Notes: generated by a model not told the origin, from the letters alone. DNA of 64,000 bases from Kutzneria sp. CA-103260 (GCF_018263855.1 NZ_CP073318.1:5146001-5210000), one strand, 5' to 3'. Shown: positions 44,870-53,354, counted from the first letter of the stretch. Numbers and translations are program-made.

Positions 44870-45501
44870 CACCGGACCTCCTCCTGCTGCGCCACCGGGC
44901 CGTTCTGGGTCAGCGCGGCCAGATGGGGCGTGGCCAGCCGCTCCACGTACTTGGCCAGCACGTCCACCTCGATGTTGACCCGGTCGCCGGGCTCGCGGCG
45001 GCCCATCGTGGTCAGCTCCAGCGTGGTCGGGATCAGCGCCACCGAGAAGGTGTCGTCGGTGACGTCCACGACGGTCAGCGAGATGCCGTCGATGGTGACC
45101 GAGCCCTTCTGCACCAGGTAGCGGGACAGCGATGCCGGGATGGCGAACTTGGTCAGGCCGCCGTCGTGGTGCTCCAGGAAGAGGCCGACGCCGTCCACGT
45201 GGCCCTGCACGATGTGGCCGCCGAGGCGCTGGCCGGCGGCCATCGCGCGCTCCAGGTTGACCCGGTCGCCCTCGTGGATCTTGTCCAGGCTGGACCGCTG
45301 CAGCGACTCGTCGACGACGTCCACGGTGAACGTGTCCTCGGTGGTCTCCACCACGGTCAGGCACACGCCGTTCACGGCGATCGAGTCGCCGTGCTTGGCG
45401 TCCGACACGACCAGCGGACCGCGCACGGTAAGCCGCGCCGCGTTGGGCAGCTGCTCGACGGCGACGATCTCGCCCAGTTCCTCCACGATCCCGGTGAACA
45501 C
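44869..45501 (-). CDS. ribE: Riboflavin synthase (alpha chain)
   Basis: Riboflavin synthase (210 aa) dismutates two lumazines to riboflavin. Each of its two internally repeated barrels is visible: MFTGIVEELG at the start with DSIAVNGVCLTVV near 40, then IVQGHVDGVG near 97 with GSVTIDGISLTVV near 134. GTG 45501 has GGGGGA upstream and starts 11 bases after ribD. The symbol ribE is used in the actinobacterial sense (ribC in E. coli). Confidence 0.95.
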   Translation of the reverse strand: MFTGIVEELGEIVAVEQLPNAARLTVRGPLVVSDAKHGDSIAVNGVCLTVVETTEDTFTVDVVDESLQRSSLDKIHEGDRVNLERAMAAGQRLGGHIVQGHVDGVGLFLEHHDGGLTKFAIPASLSRYLVQKGSVTIDGISLTVVDVTDDTFSVALIPTTLELTTMGRREPGDRVNIEVDVLAKYVERLATPHLAALTQNGPVAQQEEVR

Positions 45502-45512
45502 GGGGATCCCCC

Positions 45513-46538
45513 TTACTCGGTCTTGACCGGCACTGCGGAGATCCGCACGTCGGGTCCGCTCATGGTGACGTCTTCGATGCCGAAAGGCAGCGCCTGGGTG
45601 ATGGTGTTCACGCCGGCGTCCAGCAGCGCCGCGGGGCCCGCCCCGAGCATCATCGGCGCGACGTAGACGAGGGCGCGGTCCACGCGGTGCGCCTGCAGGA
45701 AGGCGCCGGCCAGCCGGGGCCCGCCCTCCAGCAACACGTCCACCACTCCCCGTTCGGCCAGTGCGGCCAACACCTCGTCGGGGTCGTGGCTCCGCACGTG
45801 CAGCGTCTCCGCCGCGTCGTCCAACACGCGGGCGGCGGGGTCTATTTCGCTCGTGCCGACCACCACGCGCAGCGGCTGCCGCGCCGAGAGCGTGCCGTCC
45901 TCCTCGCGGGCGGTCAGCTGGGGGTCGTCGGTGCGCACGGTGCCGGTGCCGGCGACGATGGCGTCCACCTTGCGGCGGATGTCGTGCACCTCGGCCCGGG
46001 ACGTCGCGGAGCTGATCCAGCGGCTGGTGCCGTCCGCCGCCGCGACCCGGCCGTCCAGGCTCGCCGCGTACTTCCACGTCACGTGCGGACGGCTGGTGCG
46101 GGCGTAGTGCAGCCACGCGCGCAGCGGCCCGCGCTCCACGTCCTCAGCCAGCAGGCCGCCCTCGATCCCCACGCCCGCGGCGCGCAGCACGTCCGCGCCG
46201 CCGGCCGCTCGGGGGTTGGGGTCCGCGACGGCGTAGTACACCTGCTTGATGCCCGCGGCCAGCAACGCCTGCGTGCACGGCGGCGTGCGGCCGTAATGCG
46301 AGCACGGCTCCAGGGTCACGTACGCGGTGCCGCCCTGGGCCCGCTCCCCCGCCGCGCGCAGGGCCATGACCTCCGCGTGCGGGCCGCCCGGCGGCTGCGT
46401 AGCGCCGATGCCGGCGATGGTGCCGTCCGCGGCCACGATCGCCGCGCCCACCGGCGGGTTCGGGCTCGTGATGCCGCGCGTCCGCTCGCTGGCCTCGATC
46501 GCCGCCCGCATCGGCCCGTGGGTCGCCTCGGTGGTCAT
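45513..46538 (-). CDS. ribD: Riboflavin deaminase/reductase RibD
   Basis: RibD (341 aa) carries out the two middle riboflavin steps. The N-terminal deaminase (about 1-150) has the zinc site PHAEVMAL with PCSHYGRTPPC. The C-terminal reductase (about 150-341) has WKYAASLDGR and LLEGGPRLAGAFL. ATG 46538 overlaps the rpe TGA (ATGA), so the rib genes are translationally linked to rpe. All four riboflavin enzymes from GTP and ribulose-5-phosphate are thus encoded in one run. Confidence 0.95.
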   Translation of the reverse strand: MTTEATHGPMRAAIEASERTRGITSPNPPVGAAIVAADGTIAGIGATQPPGGPHAEVMALRAAGERAQGGTAYVTLEPCSHYGRTPPCTQALLAAGIKQVYYAVADPNPRAAGGADVLRAAGVGIEGGLLAEDVERGPLRAWLHYARTSRPHVTWKYAASLDGRVAAADGTSRWISSATSRAEVHDIRRKVDAIVAGTGTVRTDDPQLTAREEDGTLSARQPLRVVVGTSEIDPAARVLDDAAETLHVRSHDPDEVLAALAERGVVDVLLEGGPRLAGAFLQAHRVDRALVYVAPMMLGAGPAALLDAGVNTITQALPFGIEDVTMSGPDVRISAVPVKTE

Positions 46539-47194
46539 CGCGCGGCCTTGGCCCGGAGCTTGCGGACCGCCTCGGCCGGGTCCTTCGCCCCGTACACCGC
46601 CGAGCCCGCGACGAAGCAGTCCACGCCGGCCTCGGCCGCCTGCTCGATGGTGTCGTCGTTGATGCCGCCGTCGATCTCCACCAGCAGCGTCAGGTGGCCG
46701 GTGTCGACCAGGCGGCGGGCGGTGCGCACCTTGTCCAGCACCTCCGGCATGAAGGACTGGCCGCCGAAGCCCGGTTCCACCGACATCACCAGCAGCGTGT
46801 CGTAGTGCTTGAGGACGTCCAGCCAGGGCTCCAGCGGAGTGCCCGGCTTGACCGACAGGCCTGCCTTCGCGCCGGCGGCCCGCAGGTCCCGGGCGATCTT
46901 GACCGGGTCCTCGGCCGCCTCCGCGTGCACCGTCACGTTGTAGGCCCCGGCCTCGGCGTACCCGATCGCCCAGCGGTCCGGGTCGTCGATCATCAGGTGG
47001 CAGTCCAGCGGGATGTCCGTGGCTTTGCGGATCGCCTGCACCACCGGCAGGCCCAGGGTCAGGTTGGGCACGAAGTGCGCGTCCATCACGTCCACGTGCA
47101 GCCAGTCCGCGCCGGCCACGGCGTTGGCCTCCTCGCCCAGCCGGGCGAAGTCGGCGGACAGGATGCTCGGGGCGATCAGCGGCGACTGTGGCAC
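46535..47194 (-). CDS. rpe: Ribulose-phosphate 3-epimerase
   Basis: Rpe (219 aa) interconverts ribulose-5-phosphate and xylulose-5-phosphate. Motifs include IAPSILSADFARLGEE near residue 7, HVDVMDAHFVPNLT near 33, MSVEPGFGGQSF near 138 and EIDGGIN near 173. Its substrate, ribulose-5-phosphate, is also the substrate of ribBA downstream, a sensible pairing. GTG 47194 follows rsmB by 81 bases. Confidence 0.96.
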   Translation of the reverse strand: MPQSPLIAPSILSADFARLGEEANAVAGADWLHVDVMDAHFVPNLTLGLPVVQAIRKATDIPLDCHLMIDDPDRWAIGYAEAGAYNVTVHAEAAEDPVKIARDLRAAGAKAGLSVKPGTPLEPWLDVLKHYDTLLVMSVEPGFGGQSFMPEVLDKVRTARRLVDTGHLTLLVEIDGGINDDTIEQAAEAGVDCFVAGSAVYGAKDPAEAVRKLRAKAAR

Positions 47195-47275
47195 ACGCCG
47201 AGTCTAGTTGCCGGACCCGCATGTATTAGGCCCCGCGCCGATCGCCCCGATAGGCCGTAGGTCACACCCCGGCCC

Positions 47276-48703
47276 TCACACTCGGCGCAGCACCTGGCAG
47301 AACATTGCGTCGGTGCCGTGGCGGTGCGGCCAGAGCTGCACGTGCGGACCGTCGCCGAGCTGGGGGACGCCGGGGAACAGGTCCCGCGTGTCCACCGCCT
47401 CGGCCAGGCCCTTGCGGACGATGTCGGAGGTGACGCCGATGGTCTCCCGCAGGTGCGGCGAGCACGTCACGTACACGACAACCCCGCCGGGGCGGACCAG
47501 TTTCAGCGCGGACGTGAGGAGTTCACGCTGGAGCTTGGTGAGGTCGGCGACGTCGTCGGGACGGCGGCGCCAGCGGGCCTCGGGGCGGCGGCGCAGCGCG
47601 CCAAGACCGGTGCACGGGGCGTCGACCAGCACGCGGTCGAAGCCGCCCTCGGGCAGGCCGGGGTCGCGGCCGTCGGCGACGTGCACGGTGATCTCGAGGC
47701 CGGTGGTGGCTTTACGCACCAGCTCGGCGCGGTGCGGGGCCTTCTCGACGGCGTCGAGGGTGGCGCCTTGCAAGTGGGCCAGGGCGGCCAACAGGGCAGC
47801 CTTGCCGCCGGGGCCGGCGCACAGGTCCAGCCAGCGTTCGTCGCGGCCGTCGAGCGGGGCACGGGTCAGGGCGAGGGCGCAGAGCTGACTGCCCTCGTCC
47901 TGCACGGCGGCGAACCGCTCGCGCACGGGCTCCAGGTCGCCGGGGTCGCCGGAACCGGACTCCAGGTGCACGCCGTAGGGCGAGTACGGCGCGACATCGC
48001 CGCCGACGATGGCGGCCAGCTCCTCGTTGCTGATCTCACCGGGCCGGGCGGCGAGGTGCACGGCCGGCCGGGCGTCGTCGGCCCTGAGCGCGGCGGCGAG
48101 CTCGTCTCCCTTGTCCCCCAAGGCATCGGCAAACGCTTGCGCGATCCACTTGGGATGGGCGTTGGCGAAGGCCAGCCGGCCCACCGGGTCCTCGGGGGCG
48201 AGCTTGTCGACCCAGGCCGCCTCGTCCTGCTCGCCGACCCGACGCAGCACCGCGTTGACGAAGCCGGCCGGCCCGGAGCCGTGCGCCGCGCGCACCAGGT
48301 CCACAGTGGACGCCACCGCGGCGTGCGAGGGAATCCTGGTGCGCAGCAGCTGATACGCGCCCAGCCGCATCGCGTCCAGGAACGGTCCGTCTATTTCGGA
48401 CAGTGGACGGTCGGAGCAGGCGGCGATGATCTCGTCCAGCAGGCCGCGGGCCCGCGCCGCGCCGTAGGCCAGTTCGGTGGCCAGCGCCGCGTCCCGGCCG
48501 CTGATCCGCCGCTCCCGCAACAACTTCGGCAGCACGAGGTTGGCGTATGCGTCGCGCTCGCGGACCGCCTTGAGCGTGTCCCACGCCGCCTGTCGCGCCG
48601 GGTCGTCCTCCGGCGGCCGGCGCGGACCCTGCCGCCGGGCCGGCGGATGCTGACGCTGCGGCCGGGACGGACGCCTGCTCGGTCCGCCGCTTCGCTCCGT
48701 CAC
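47276..48703 (-). CDS. rsmB: 16S rRNA (cytosine-967-C5) methyltransferase
   Basis: RsmB (475 aa) methylates C967 of 16S rRNA. A basic, disordered N-terminal tail of about 40 residues precedes a NusB-like domain (about 45-180). The SAM-dependent catalytic domain carries DLCAGPGGK, the DAPCTGLG loop with one conserved Cys and VTCSPH with the second. GTG 48703 overlaps the fmt TGA (GTGA). The frame is open much further upstream but only as a shadow of fmt. Confidence 0.94.
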   Translation of the reverse strand: MTERSGGPSRRPSRPQRQHPPARRQGPRRPPEDDPARQAAWDTLKAVRERDAYANLVLPKLLRERRISGRDAALATELAYGAARARGLLDEIIAACSDRPLSEIDGPFLDAMRLGAYQLLRTRIPSHAAVASTVDLVRAAHGSGPAGFVNAVLRRVGEQDEAAWVDKLAPEDPVGRLAFANAHPKWIAQAFADALGDKGDELAAALRADDARPAVHLAARPGEISNEELAAIVGGDVAPYSPYGVHLESGSGDPGDLEPVRERFAAVQDEGSQLCALALTRAPLDGRDERWLDLCAGPGGKAALLAALAHLQGATLDAVEKAPHRAELVRKATTGLEITVHVADGRDPGLPEGGFDRVLVDAPCTGLGALRRRPEARWRRRPDDVADLTKLQRELLTSALKLVRPGGVVVYVTCSPHLRETIGVTSDIVRKGLAEAVDTRDLFPGVPQLGDGPHVQLWPHRHGTDAMFCQVLRRV

Positions 48704-49629
48704 GCCAACCGCTCCCCTGCTTCGATCCTCGAACCGCGCGCCCAGTCGGTGGCCGCCATCCGCTTCTTGCCCTGCGCCTGCACCTCGCCCAGCTGCACCG
48801 CCGCCGTGGCCGTGCCGACCAGGACCCGCTTGCGCTCCACCCGCAGCTCGCCGGCGGCCAGGTCGTCCACATCGGACAGTCGGACCGGGCCCAGCTTCAG
48901 CCGCTCGCCCCGGAACAGCGCCCACGCGCCGGGTTCCGGCGTCACGGCCCGGGCCAGCCGGTCCACCGCCACCGCCGGAGCGGCGAAGTCCAGGTGCGCG
49001 TCGTCCACGGTGATCTTGCCGGCGTAGCTGACGCCCTCGGCCGCCGGCTGCTCGCGCGCCTCCAGCGTGCCGTCCTCGATGCCGTCCAGCGTGCGGACCA
49101 GCAGGTCCGCGCCGACGATCGCAAGCCGGTCCAGCAGCTCCCCGGACGTCTCGTGCTCGCCGACACGCTCCGTGACCACGCCGAACACCGGGCCGGCGTC
49201 CAGCTCCTTGACGATGCGGAACGTGCTCGCGCCGGTGATCTCGTCGCCGGCCCGCACCGAAGCCTGCACCGGGGCCGCGCCGCGCCAGGCCGGCAGCAGC
49301 GAGAAGTGCAGGTTCACCCAGCCGTGCGGCACCACGTCCAGCGTCCGCTGCGGCAGCAGCGCGCCGTAGGCCACCACCGGGCAGCAGTCCGGGCCGATCT
49401 CCCGCAGCCGCTCCAGGAACTCCGGCGCGCCCGCCTTCTCCGGCGTCAGCACCTCGATCCCGTGCTCGTCGGCCAGCGCTCCCACGGGCGAGCGCACCAG
49501 GTGCCGGCCCCGCCCGGCCGGGGCGTCCGGCCTGGTCACGACCGCCGCCACCTCGTGCCGTTCGGACGCGATCAAGGCTCGCAGCGACGGCAGCGCCACC
49601 TCCGGCGTGCCCGCGAAGACCAACCGCAT
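48700..49629 (-). CDS. fmt: Methionyl-tRNA formyltransferase
   Basis: Fmt (309 aa) formylates initiator Met-tRNA. It shows MRLVFAGTPEVALPSL at the start, the NLHFSLLPAWRGAAPVQ catalytic segment near residues 105-121 and an OB-fold C-terminal domain. ATG 49629 overlaps the def TGA by one base. The def-fmt pair encodes the enzymes that add and remove the formyl group. Confidence 0.96.
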   Translation of the reverse strand: MRLVFAGTPEVALPSLRALIASERHEVAAVVTRPDAPAGRGRHLVRSPVGALADEHGIEVLTPEKAGAPEFLERLREIGPDCCPVVAYGALLPQRTLDVVPHGWVNLHFSLLPAWRGAAPVQASVRAGDEITGASTFRIVKELDAGPVFGVVTERVGEHETSGELLDRLAIVGADLLVRTLDGIEDGTLEAREQPAAEGVSYAGKITVDDAHLDFAAPAVAVDRLARAVTPEPGAWALFRGERLKLGPVRLSDVDDLAAGELRVERKRVLVGTATAAVQLGEVQAQGKKRMAATDWARGSRIEAGERLA

Positions 49630-50177
49630 CAGTGGCCACCGCCGAACAGGCTGTGCGGGCTCTGCTTGATCGTCGGGACCGAGCCCGCGAACCACTCCGC
49701 CTCGCGGATGGCCTTCATGGCCTCCTTGCGGGTCTGCGGGTCCAGGCGGTCCAGGAACAGCACGCCGTCCAGGTGGTCCGACTCGTGCTGGATGCAGCGG
49801 GCCAGCAGCTCGCTGCCCTCCACCTCGATCGGCTCGCCGTGCATGTTCCAGCCCTTGGCCACCACGTGCAGGTGCCGCTTGCAGTCCCAGGACAGGCCCG
49901 GGATGGACAGGCAGCCCTCCAGGCCGTCCTGCATCTCTTCGCCCACGACGTCGAACGTCGGGTTGATCAGGTGGCCGGCGAAACCGTCGCAGTGATACGT
50001 GAACACCCGCAGTCCCACACCCAGCTGCGGCGCGGCCAGGCCGGCGCCGCCCTTGTCCTCCATGGTCTCCCACAGATCGGCGACCAGGCCGCGGAGTTCC
50101 TTGTCGAAGTCGGTGACCTCGGCGGCGCGGGTGCGCAGCACCGGGTCCCCGAACAGGCGGATGGGCTGGACGGTCAC
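49629..50177 (-). CDS. def: Peptide deformylase
   Basis: Def (182 aa) removes the N-formyl group from nascent proteins with a metal centre. All three motifs are intact: GAGLAAPQ (residues 44-51), EGCLS with ligand Cys89 (87-91) and HESDH with ligands His131 and His135. It is the first gene of the long def-to-PH run. Upstream is a 200-base gap with an unusual inverted repeat and a small gene, so its promoter probably lies there. Confidence 0.97.
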   Translation of the reverse strand: MTVQPIRLFGDPVLRTRAAEVTDFDKELRGLVADLWETMEDKGGAGLAAPQLGVGLRVFTYHCDGFAGHLINPTFDVVGEEMQDGLEGCLSIPGLSWDCKRHLHVVAKGWNMHGEPIEVEGSELLARCIQHESDHLDGVLFLDRLDPQTRKEAMKAIREAEWFAGSVPTIKQSPHSLFGGGH

Positions 50178-50243
50178 TGGTCTCCCTGGGCTGGACGGGC
50201 CTTGCCGTCCCAGTCTAGGAGATCAGTACTCTGAGTGGCCGCC

Positions 50244-50339
50244 GCCGGTGCCTGGACCGCAGGCTCATTCGAATGCCGCACCCGACGCACCCACCACCGA
50301 GCCACCCGGCATTCGAATGAGACAAGGGAAGGCACCGGC
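50244..50339. repeat. Nested inverted repeat with two CATTCGAATG palindromes
   Basis: Outer arms GCCGGTGCCT (50244-50253) and AGGCACCGGC (50330-50339) enclose inner 15-base arms CTCATTCGAATGCCG (50264-50278) and its exact complement (50307-50321). Each inner arm contains the 10-base palindrome CATTCGAATG, so there are two potential dimer sites about 42 bases apart. It lies just upstream of def. Confidence 0.7.
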
Positions 50340-50355
50340 TTGGAGGCGGCCACGC

Positions 50356-50372
50356 CCGCCCGGAACGGGCGG
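50356..50372. terminator. Short hairpin after the 48-aa gene
   Basis: CCGCCCG (50356-50362) pairs with CGGGCGG (50366-50372) around GAA, 7 bases beyond the minus-strand stop at 50380. Confidence 0.45.
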
Positions 50373-50379
50373 CATGGGC

Positions 50380-50526
50380 TCAGTGGTCGGCCCCTACGAA
50401 CAGCACCGTGGCCAGCGCCACCACGAAGTGACCGGTGAACTTGGCCGCCGTGAGGAGCTGCGCCGGCCAGCGGACGGTGATGTTGTTTGGGGTGGTGGTC
50501 TGGCCGGTCATCGTCAGCGTGGTCAT
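50380..50526 (-). CDS. Small putative membrane protein, 48 aa
   Basis: This short gene has a good ribosome binding site (GAGGAG, six bases before ATG 50526) and typical GC-rich third positions. The product has a polar Thr-rich N-terminus (MTTLTMTGQTTTPNN) and one hydrophobic helix near residues 26-44 (FTGHFVVALATVLFVGA). It is probably an inner-membrane micropeptide. It is divergent from vapB and precedes the inverted repeat upstream of def. No family is recognised. Confidence 0.5.
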   Translation of the reverse strand: MTTLTMTGQTTTPNNITVRWPAQLLTAAKFTGHFVVALATVLFVGADH

Positions 50527-50650
50527 CGTGTGCTCCTCGGGTCGATCGTGACTCAAGGTTCGCCCCACGAGCCGTCATCCCGCGTCGCCACCGGGTCTGG
50601 TCCCGCCGGTCATCCCCGAGGATGACGCTTTCCCCCACGATCAACCAGAC

Positions 50651-50687
50651 TTGACAGTAGAGGCTCAGTGACTGCACTATGCAGTCA
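50651..50687 (+). promoter_or_regulatory. vapBC promoter and operator, apparently leaderless
   Basis: TTGACA (50651-50656), an 18-base spacer and CACTAT (50675-50680) place the transcription start at about 50687, the A of the vapB ATG. A perfect palindrome, TGACTGCA-CTA-TGCAGTCA (50669-50687), covers the -10 box and start site, as expected for autoregulation by the VapBC complex. Confidence 0.7.
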
Positions 50688-50974
50688 TGCCCTCTGTGCT
50701 GACCATCCGCGACGTGCCCGACGATGTGAAGGCCGCACTCGCATACGAGGCGCGTGAGCGCGGCCAGTCGTTGCAGGCGTATTTACTGTCCATCCTCAAG
50801 CGACAGGCCGGGTTCAGCCGCAACCGACAACTGCTGGCCGAGATTGAACGGGACATGGCCCAGGGTGGCTGGGCCGGTGACGACGCGCCCAGCGCGGCCG
50901 AGGTGCTGGAGGCGGCCCGGCGCGAGACCGAGACCCGCGACCATCGGACGCATGGGGACGGCGGTGCGGCGTGA
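50687..50974 (+). CDS. vapB: VapB/FitA-type antitoxin
   Basis: This 95-aa protein has an N-terminal ribbon-helix-helix domain (VLTIRDVPDDVKAALAYEARERGQSLQAYLLSIL, about residues 4-37), which binds DNA. The acidic, flexible C-terminus would wrap the toxin. It begins at the first ATG after the promoter with no ribosome binding site, consistent with a leaderless message. Its TGA overlaps the toxin GTG (GTGA). Function by family: neutralise VapC and repress its own promoter. Confidence 0.88.
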   Translation: MPSVLTIRDVPDDVKAALAYEARERGQSLQAYLLSILKRQAGFSRNRQLLAEIERDMAQGGWAGDDAPSAAEVLEAARRETETRDHRTHGDGGAA

Positions 50975-51366
50975 TCGTGGTCGACGCCTCGGCGATGGCG
51001 AACATGCTGGCGTATGCCGACAGCTGCGGTCGCAAGGCTCGTGCGGTGCTGGCCAGGGACATCGAGTGGATCGCGCCGGAGCACTGGAAAGCAGAGCTCT
51101 TCTCGGTTGTCCGGGGACTGACGCTAGGTCGCAAGATCAGTGAGGATGAGGGGCTCCGGGCAGTGAACCGATTGCCCCATCTCCGCGTGGACACGGTCTC
51201 GCTCGACGACCTGCTGCCGAGGATGTGGGAACTGCGCGGCAACGTCAGCGGCTACGACGCCGCGTACGTCGCACTGGCCGAGGCGCAAGGCGTCACCTTG
51301 GTGACCGCAGACGGGAGGCTTGCCCGCACGGCGACGTCGTTCTGCCGGGTCGAGCTGGTCGGCTAG
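50971..51366 (+). CDS. vapC: VapC-type PIN-domain toxin
   Basis: This 131-aa PIN-domain protein keeps the full acidic quartet expected for Mg2+-dependent RNase activity: Asp5 (VVDASAM), Glu42 (KAELF), Asp96 (GYDAAYVALAE) and Asp114 (TADGRL). VapC toxins cleave tRNA or rRNA; the target here is unknown. GTG 50971 overlaps vapB. The pair is on the strand opposite to its neighbours def and priA, an insertion into an otherwise collinear block. Its stop overlaps the priA 3' end by four bases. Confidence 0.9.
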   Translation: MIVVDASAMANMLAYADSCGRKARAVLARDIEWIAPEHWKAELFSVVRGLTLGRKISEDEGLRAVNRLPHLRVDTVSLDDLLPRMWELRGNVSGYDAAYVALAEAQGVTLVTADGRLARTATSFCRVELVG

Positions 51367-53354
51367 AGCAGTTCCAGCGGGTCCATGCGGACCCGGACCT
51401 GGTCGGGGTCCTTGCGGGCGGTGCGGACGCGGACGGCGTTGGCGATGGCTTCGGCGAGGGCGCGGCCTTCGGCGCGGGTGGTGCGGACGAGGGCGCGTTC
51501 CTTGTCCTCGCCGAGGGGGACGGGGCCGAGGATCTCGCCGGTGGCGGGCAGTTTGAGGTCGTCGAGCACGGCGTTGACGGCGTCGGGGACGCCGTCGATG
51601 GTGGCCATGCGGACGGCGGGCGGGAAGCCGAGCTCGGTGCGGCCGGAGAGTTCGAGGCTGGCGTGCCAGACGGGGTCCCAGCGGACGAGGGCCTGCACGG
51701 TGGGCAGGCTGGACTCGGCGGTGACGATGACGCGGCCACCGGCGGCCCCGGGCACGACCATGCCGGCGGCGGTCATCCACAGGCGCAGGGCCTCCTCGGT
51801 GGCGCGCAGGTCGGCCCGCCCGAGGATGGCCCAGCCGTCGAGCAGCAGGGCGGCCCCGTAGCCGCCGACGGCGTGGGGCTCAGCGCCGGGGGTGGCGACG
51901 ACGAGGGCGGGGGCGTCGGGCACCTCGGCCAGCACCTCGCCGGCACCGGAGGTCCGTACGACGAAGCCCGGGAAGGCGCGGCCCAGTTCCTCGGCGGTGC
52001 GCTTGGAGCCGACGACCACGGCCCGCAGCCGGCGTGAGCCGCAGGCGGTGCAGCGGAACATGACCTCGACGGCTCCGCACCAGCGGCACTCGGCGGGCCG
52101 GGGCGTGCCGTTGTCGCTGCCGCCGGGTAGCGACAGGGGCCCGGCGCATTTGCGGCACTGGGCCCGCACACGGCAGTTGGCGCACGCGAGCGCCGGCACG
52201 TAGCCACGGCGCGGGACCTGCACGAGCACGGGCCGCCCGGCCTTCAACGCTTCACGGGCGGCCTCGAAGGCAATGGCCGGCAGCCGGGCAGTGCGGGCGG
52301 CCTCGTCCCGTGCGAGCTGGGCGTCGGTCTCCCCGATGGCGGTGACGCGCGGCGCGGCGGCGCGGAGTTGTTCCCGCGCGGCGACGATCTCCGGGGCCCA
52401 ACCGGTGTCCACGAGCAACTGCGCCTCGGCGGTACGGGCGAAGGCGGCCACGAGCAGCGACGCCCCGGCCATGTGCGCCCGCTGCACCAGCACATCCCGC
52501 ACGTGCGGATACGGCGCGAGCTGCTCGGCGTGCCCGCTGTCACCGTCGTCCCACACCACGAACAGCCCTGGATCGGCGACCGGCGCGAACGCCGCGGCCT
52601 TGGTGCCGACGACCACGCGCACGGTGCCCCGCAGCACCGACAGCCACCGCTTGTACCGCTCCCCCGGCCCGAGGTCGGCGGACAGCGCCACCACGCCGTC
52701 CATGAGCCGCTGGCACGCCGCGAAGACCCGGTTCACGTCGCGGTAGTCGGGCACCACGATGACCACGCCCTTGCCGGCCGACGCGACCGTGGCGGCGACC
52801 TCGGCGAGCCGCGCGGGCCAGTCCTCGCCGGGGAGGGCCTGCCACACGGCGTTGGCCGATCGACCGCCGGCGAGGGCGTCGAGGTAGGCCGGGCCACGGG
52901 TGTAGCGCTGCCAGCTGTCCGCCGATGGGCGCTCAGGCGCCGCTGTCGGCTCGTCGGCGGCGCGGGCCTCGGCGCGGGCGTGCCGCGGCGGGACCGCCAG
53001 CCGCAGCACGTTGGCCAGCGACCCCACGTACCGGTCGGCGACAGCCCGGGCCAGGCCGTGGATCTCCGGGGTGAGCACGACCTCCGGGGACACCACCCGC
53101 TCGATGTACTTGATCTTGTCGGCGACCTCGGTGTGCTCGACCCGCTCCAGCAGGAAGCCGTCGGTCAGCTTGCCCCGGAACCGCACCCGCACCCGCACCC
53201 CGGGCCGGGCGTCGGCGTCGCACTCAGCGGGAATCCGGTAGTCGAAGGGGAAATCCAGGTGGTACGGCAGCGGCACGTCCACGCTGACCCGCGCGACCGC
53301 GGCGGTGGCGGCGGGCTGCCGCTCACCGCGCCGGACGTTCCCGCTGGTTGCCAC
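51363..53354 (-). CDS. priA: Primosomal protein N' (PriA), helicase motifs lost
   Basis: This 663-aa protein resembles the actinobacterial PriA form. It has the N-terminal 3'-DNA-binding domain (VSVDVPLPYHLDFPFDYRIP near residue 24) and a Cys-rich zinc region (CANCRVRAQCRKC... then CRWCG and CTACG near residues 385-435). No Walker A GxGKT or DEAH box can be found in the place where E. coli PriA has them. It is therefore probably a replication-restart scaffold rather than an active helicase. GTG 53354 gives a basic N-terminus. Confidence 0.9.
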   Translation of the reverse strand: MATSGNVRRGERQPAATAAVARVSVDVPLPYHLDFPFDYRIPAECDADARPGVRVRVRFRGKLTDGFLLERVEHTEVADKIKYIERVVSPEVVLTPEIHGLARAVADRYVGSLANVLRLAVPPRHARAEARAADEPTAAPERPSADSWQRYTRGPAYLDALAGGRSANAVWQALPGEDWPARLAEVAATVASAGKGVVIVVPDYRDVNRVFAACQRLMDGVVALSADLGPGERYKRWLSVLRGTVRVVVGTKAAAFAPVADPGLFVVWDDGDSGHAEQLAPYPHVRDVLVQRAHMAGASLLVAAFARTAEAQLLVDTGWAPEIVAAREQLRAAAPRVTAIGETDAQLARDEAARTARLPAIAFEAAREALKAGRPVLVQVPRRGYVPALACANCRVRAQCRKCAGPLSLPGGSDNGTPRPAECRWCGAVEVMFRCTACGSRRLRAVVVGSKRTAEELGRAFPGFVVRTSGAGEVLAEVPDAPALVVATPGAEPHAVGGYGAALLLDGWAILGRADLRATEEALRLWMTAAGMVVPGAAGGRVIVTAESSLPTVQALVRWDPVWHASLELSGRTELGFPPAVRMATIDGVPDAVNAVLDDLKLPATGEILGPVPLGEDKERALVRTTRAEGRALAEAIANAVRVRTARKDPDQVRVRMDPLELL

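Noticed and set aside
47195..47275. FMN riboswitch ahead of rpe/rib genes
   Set aside because: The gap is only 81 bases and shows none of the conserved RFN blocks; too short for the full aptamer.
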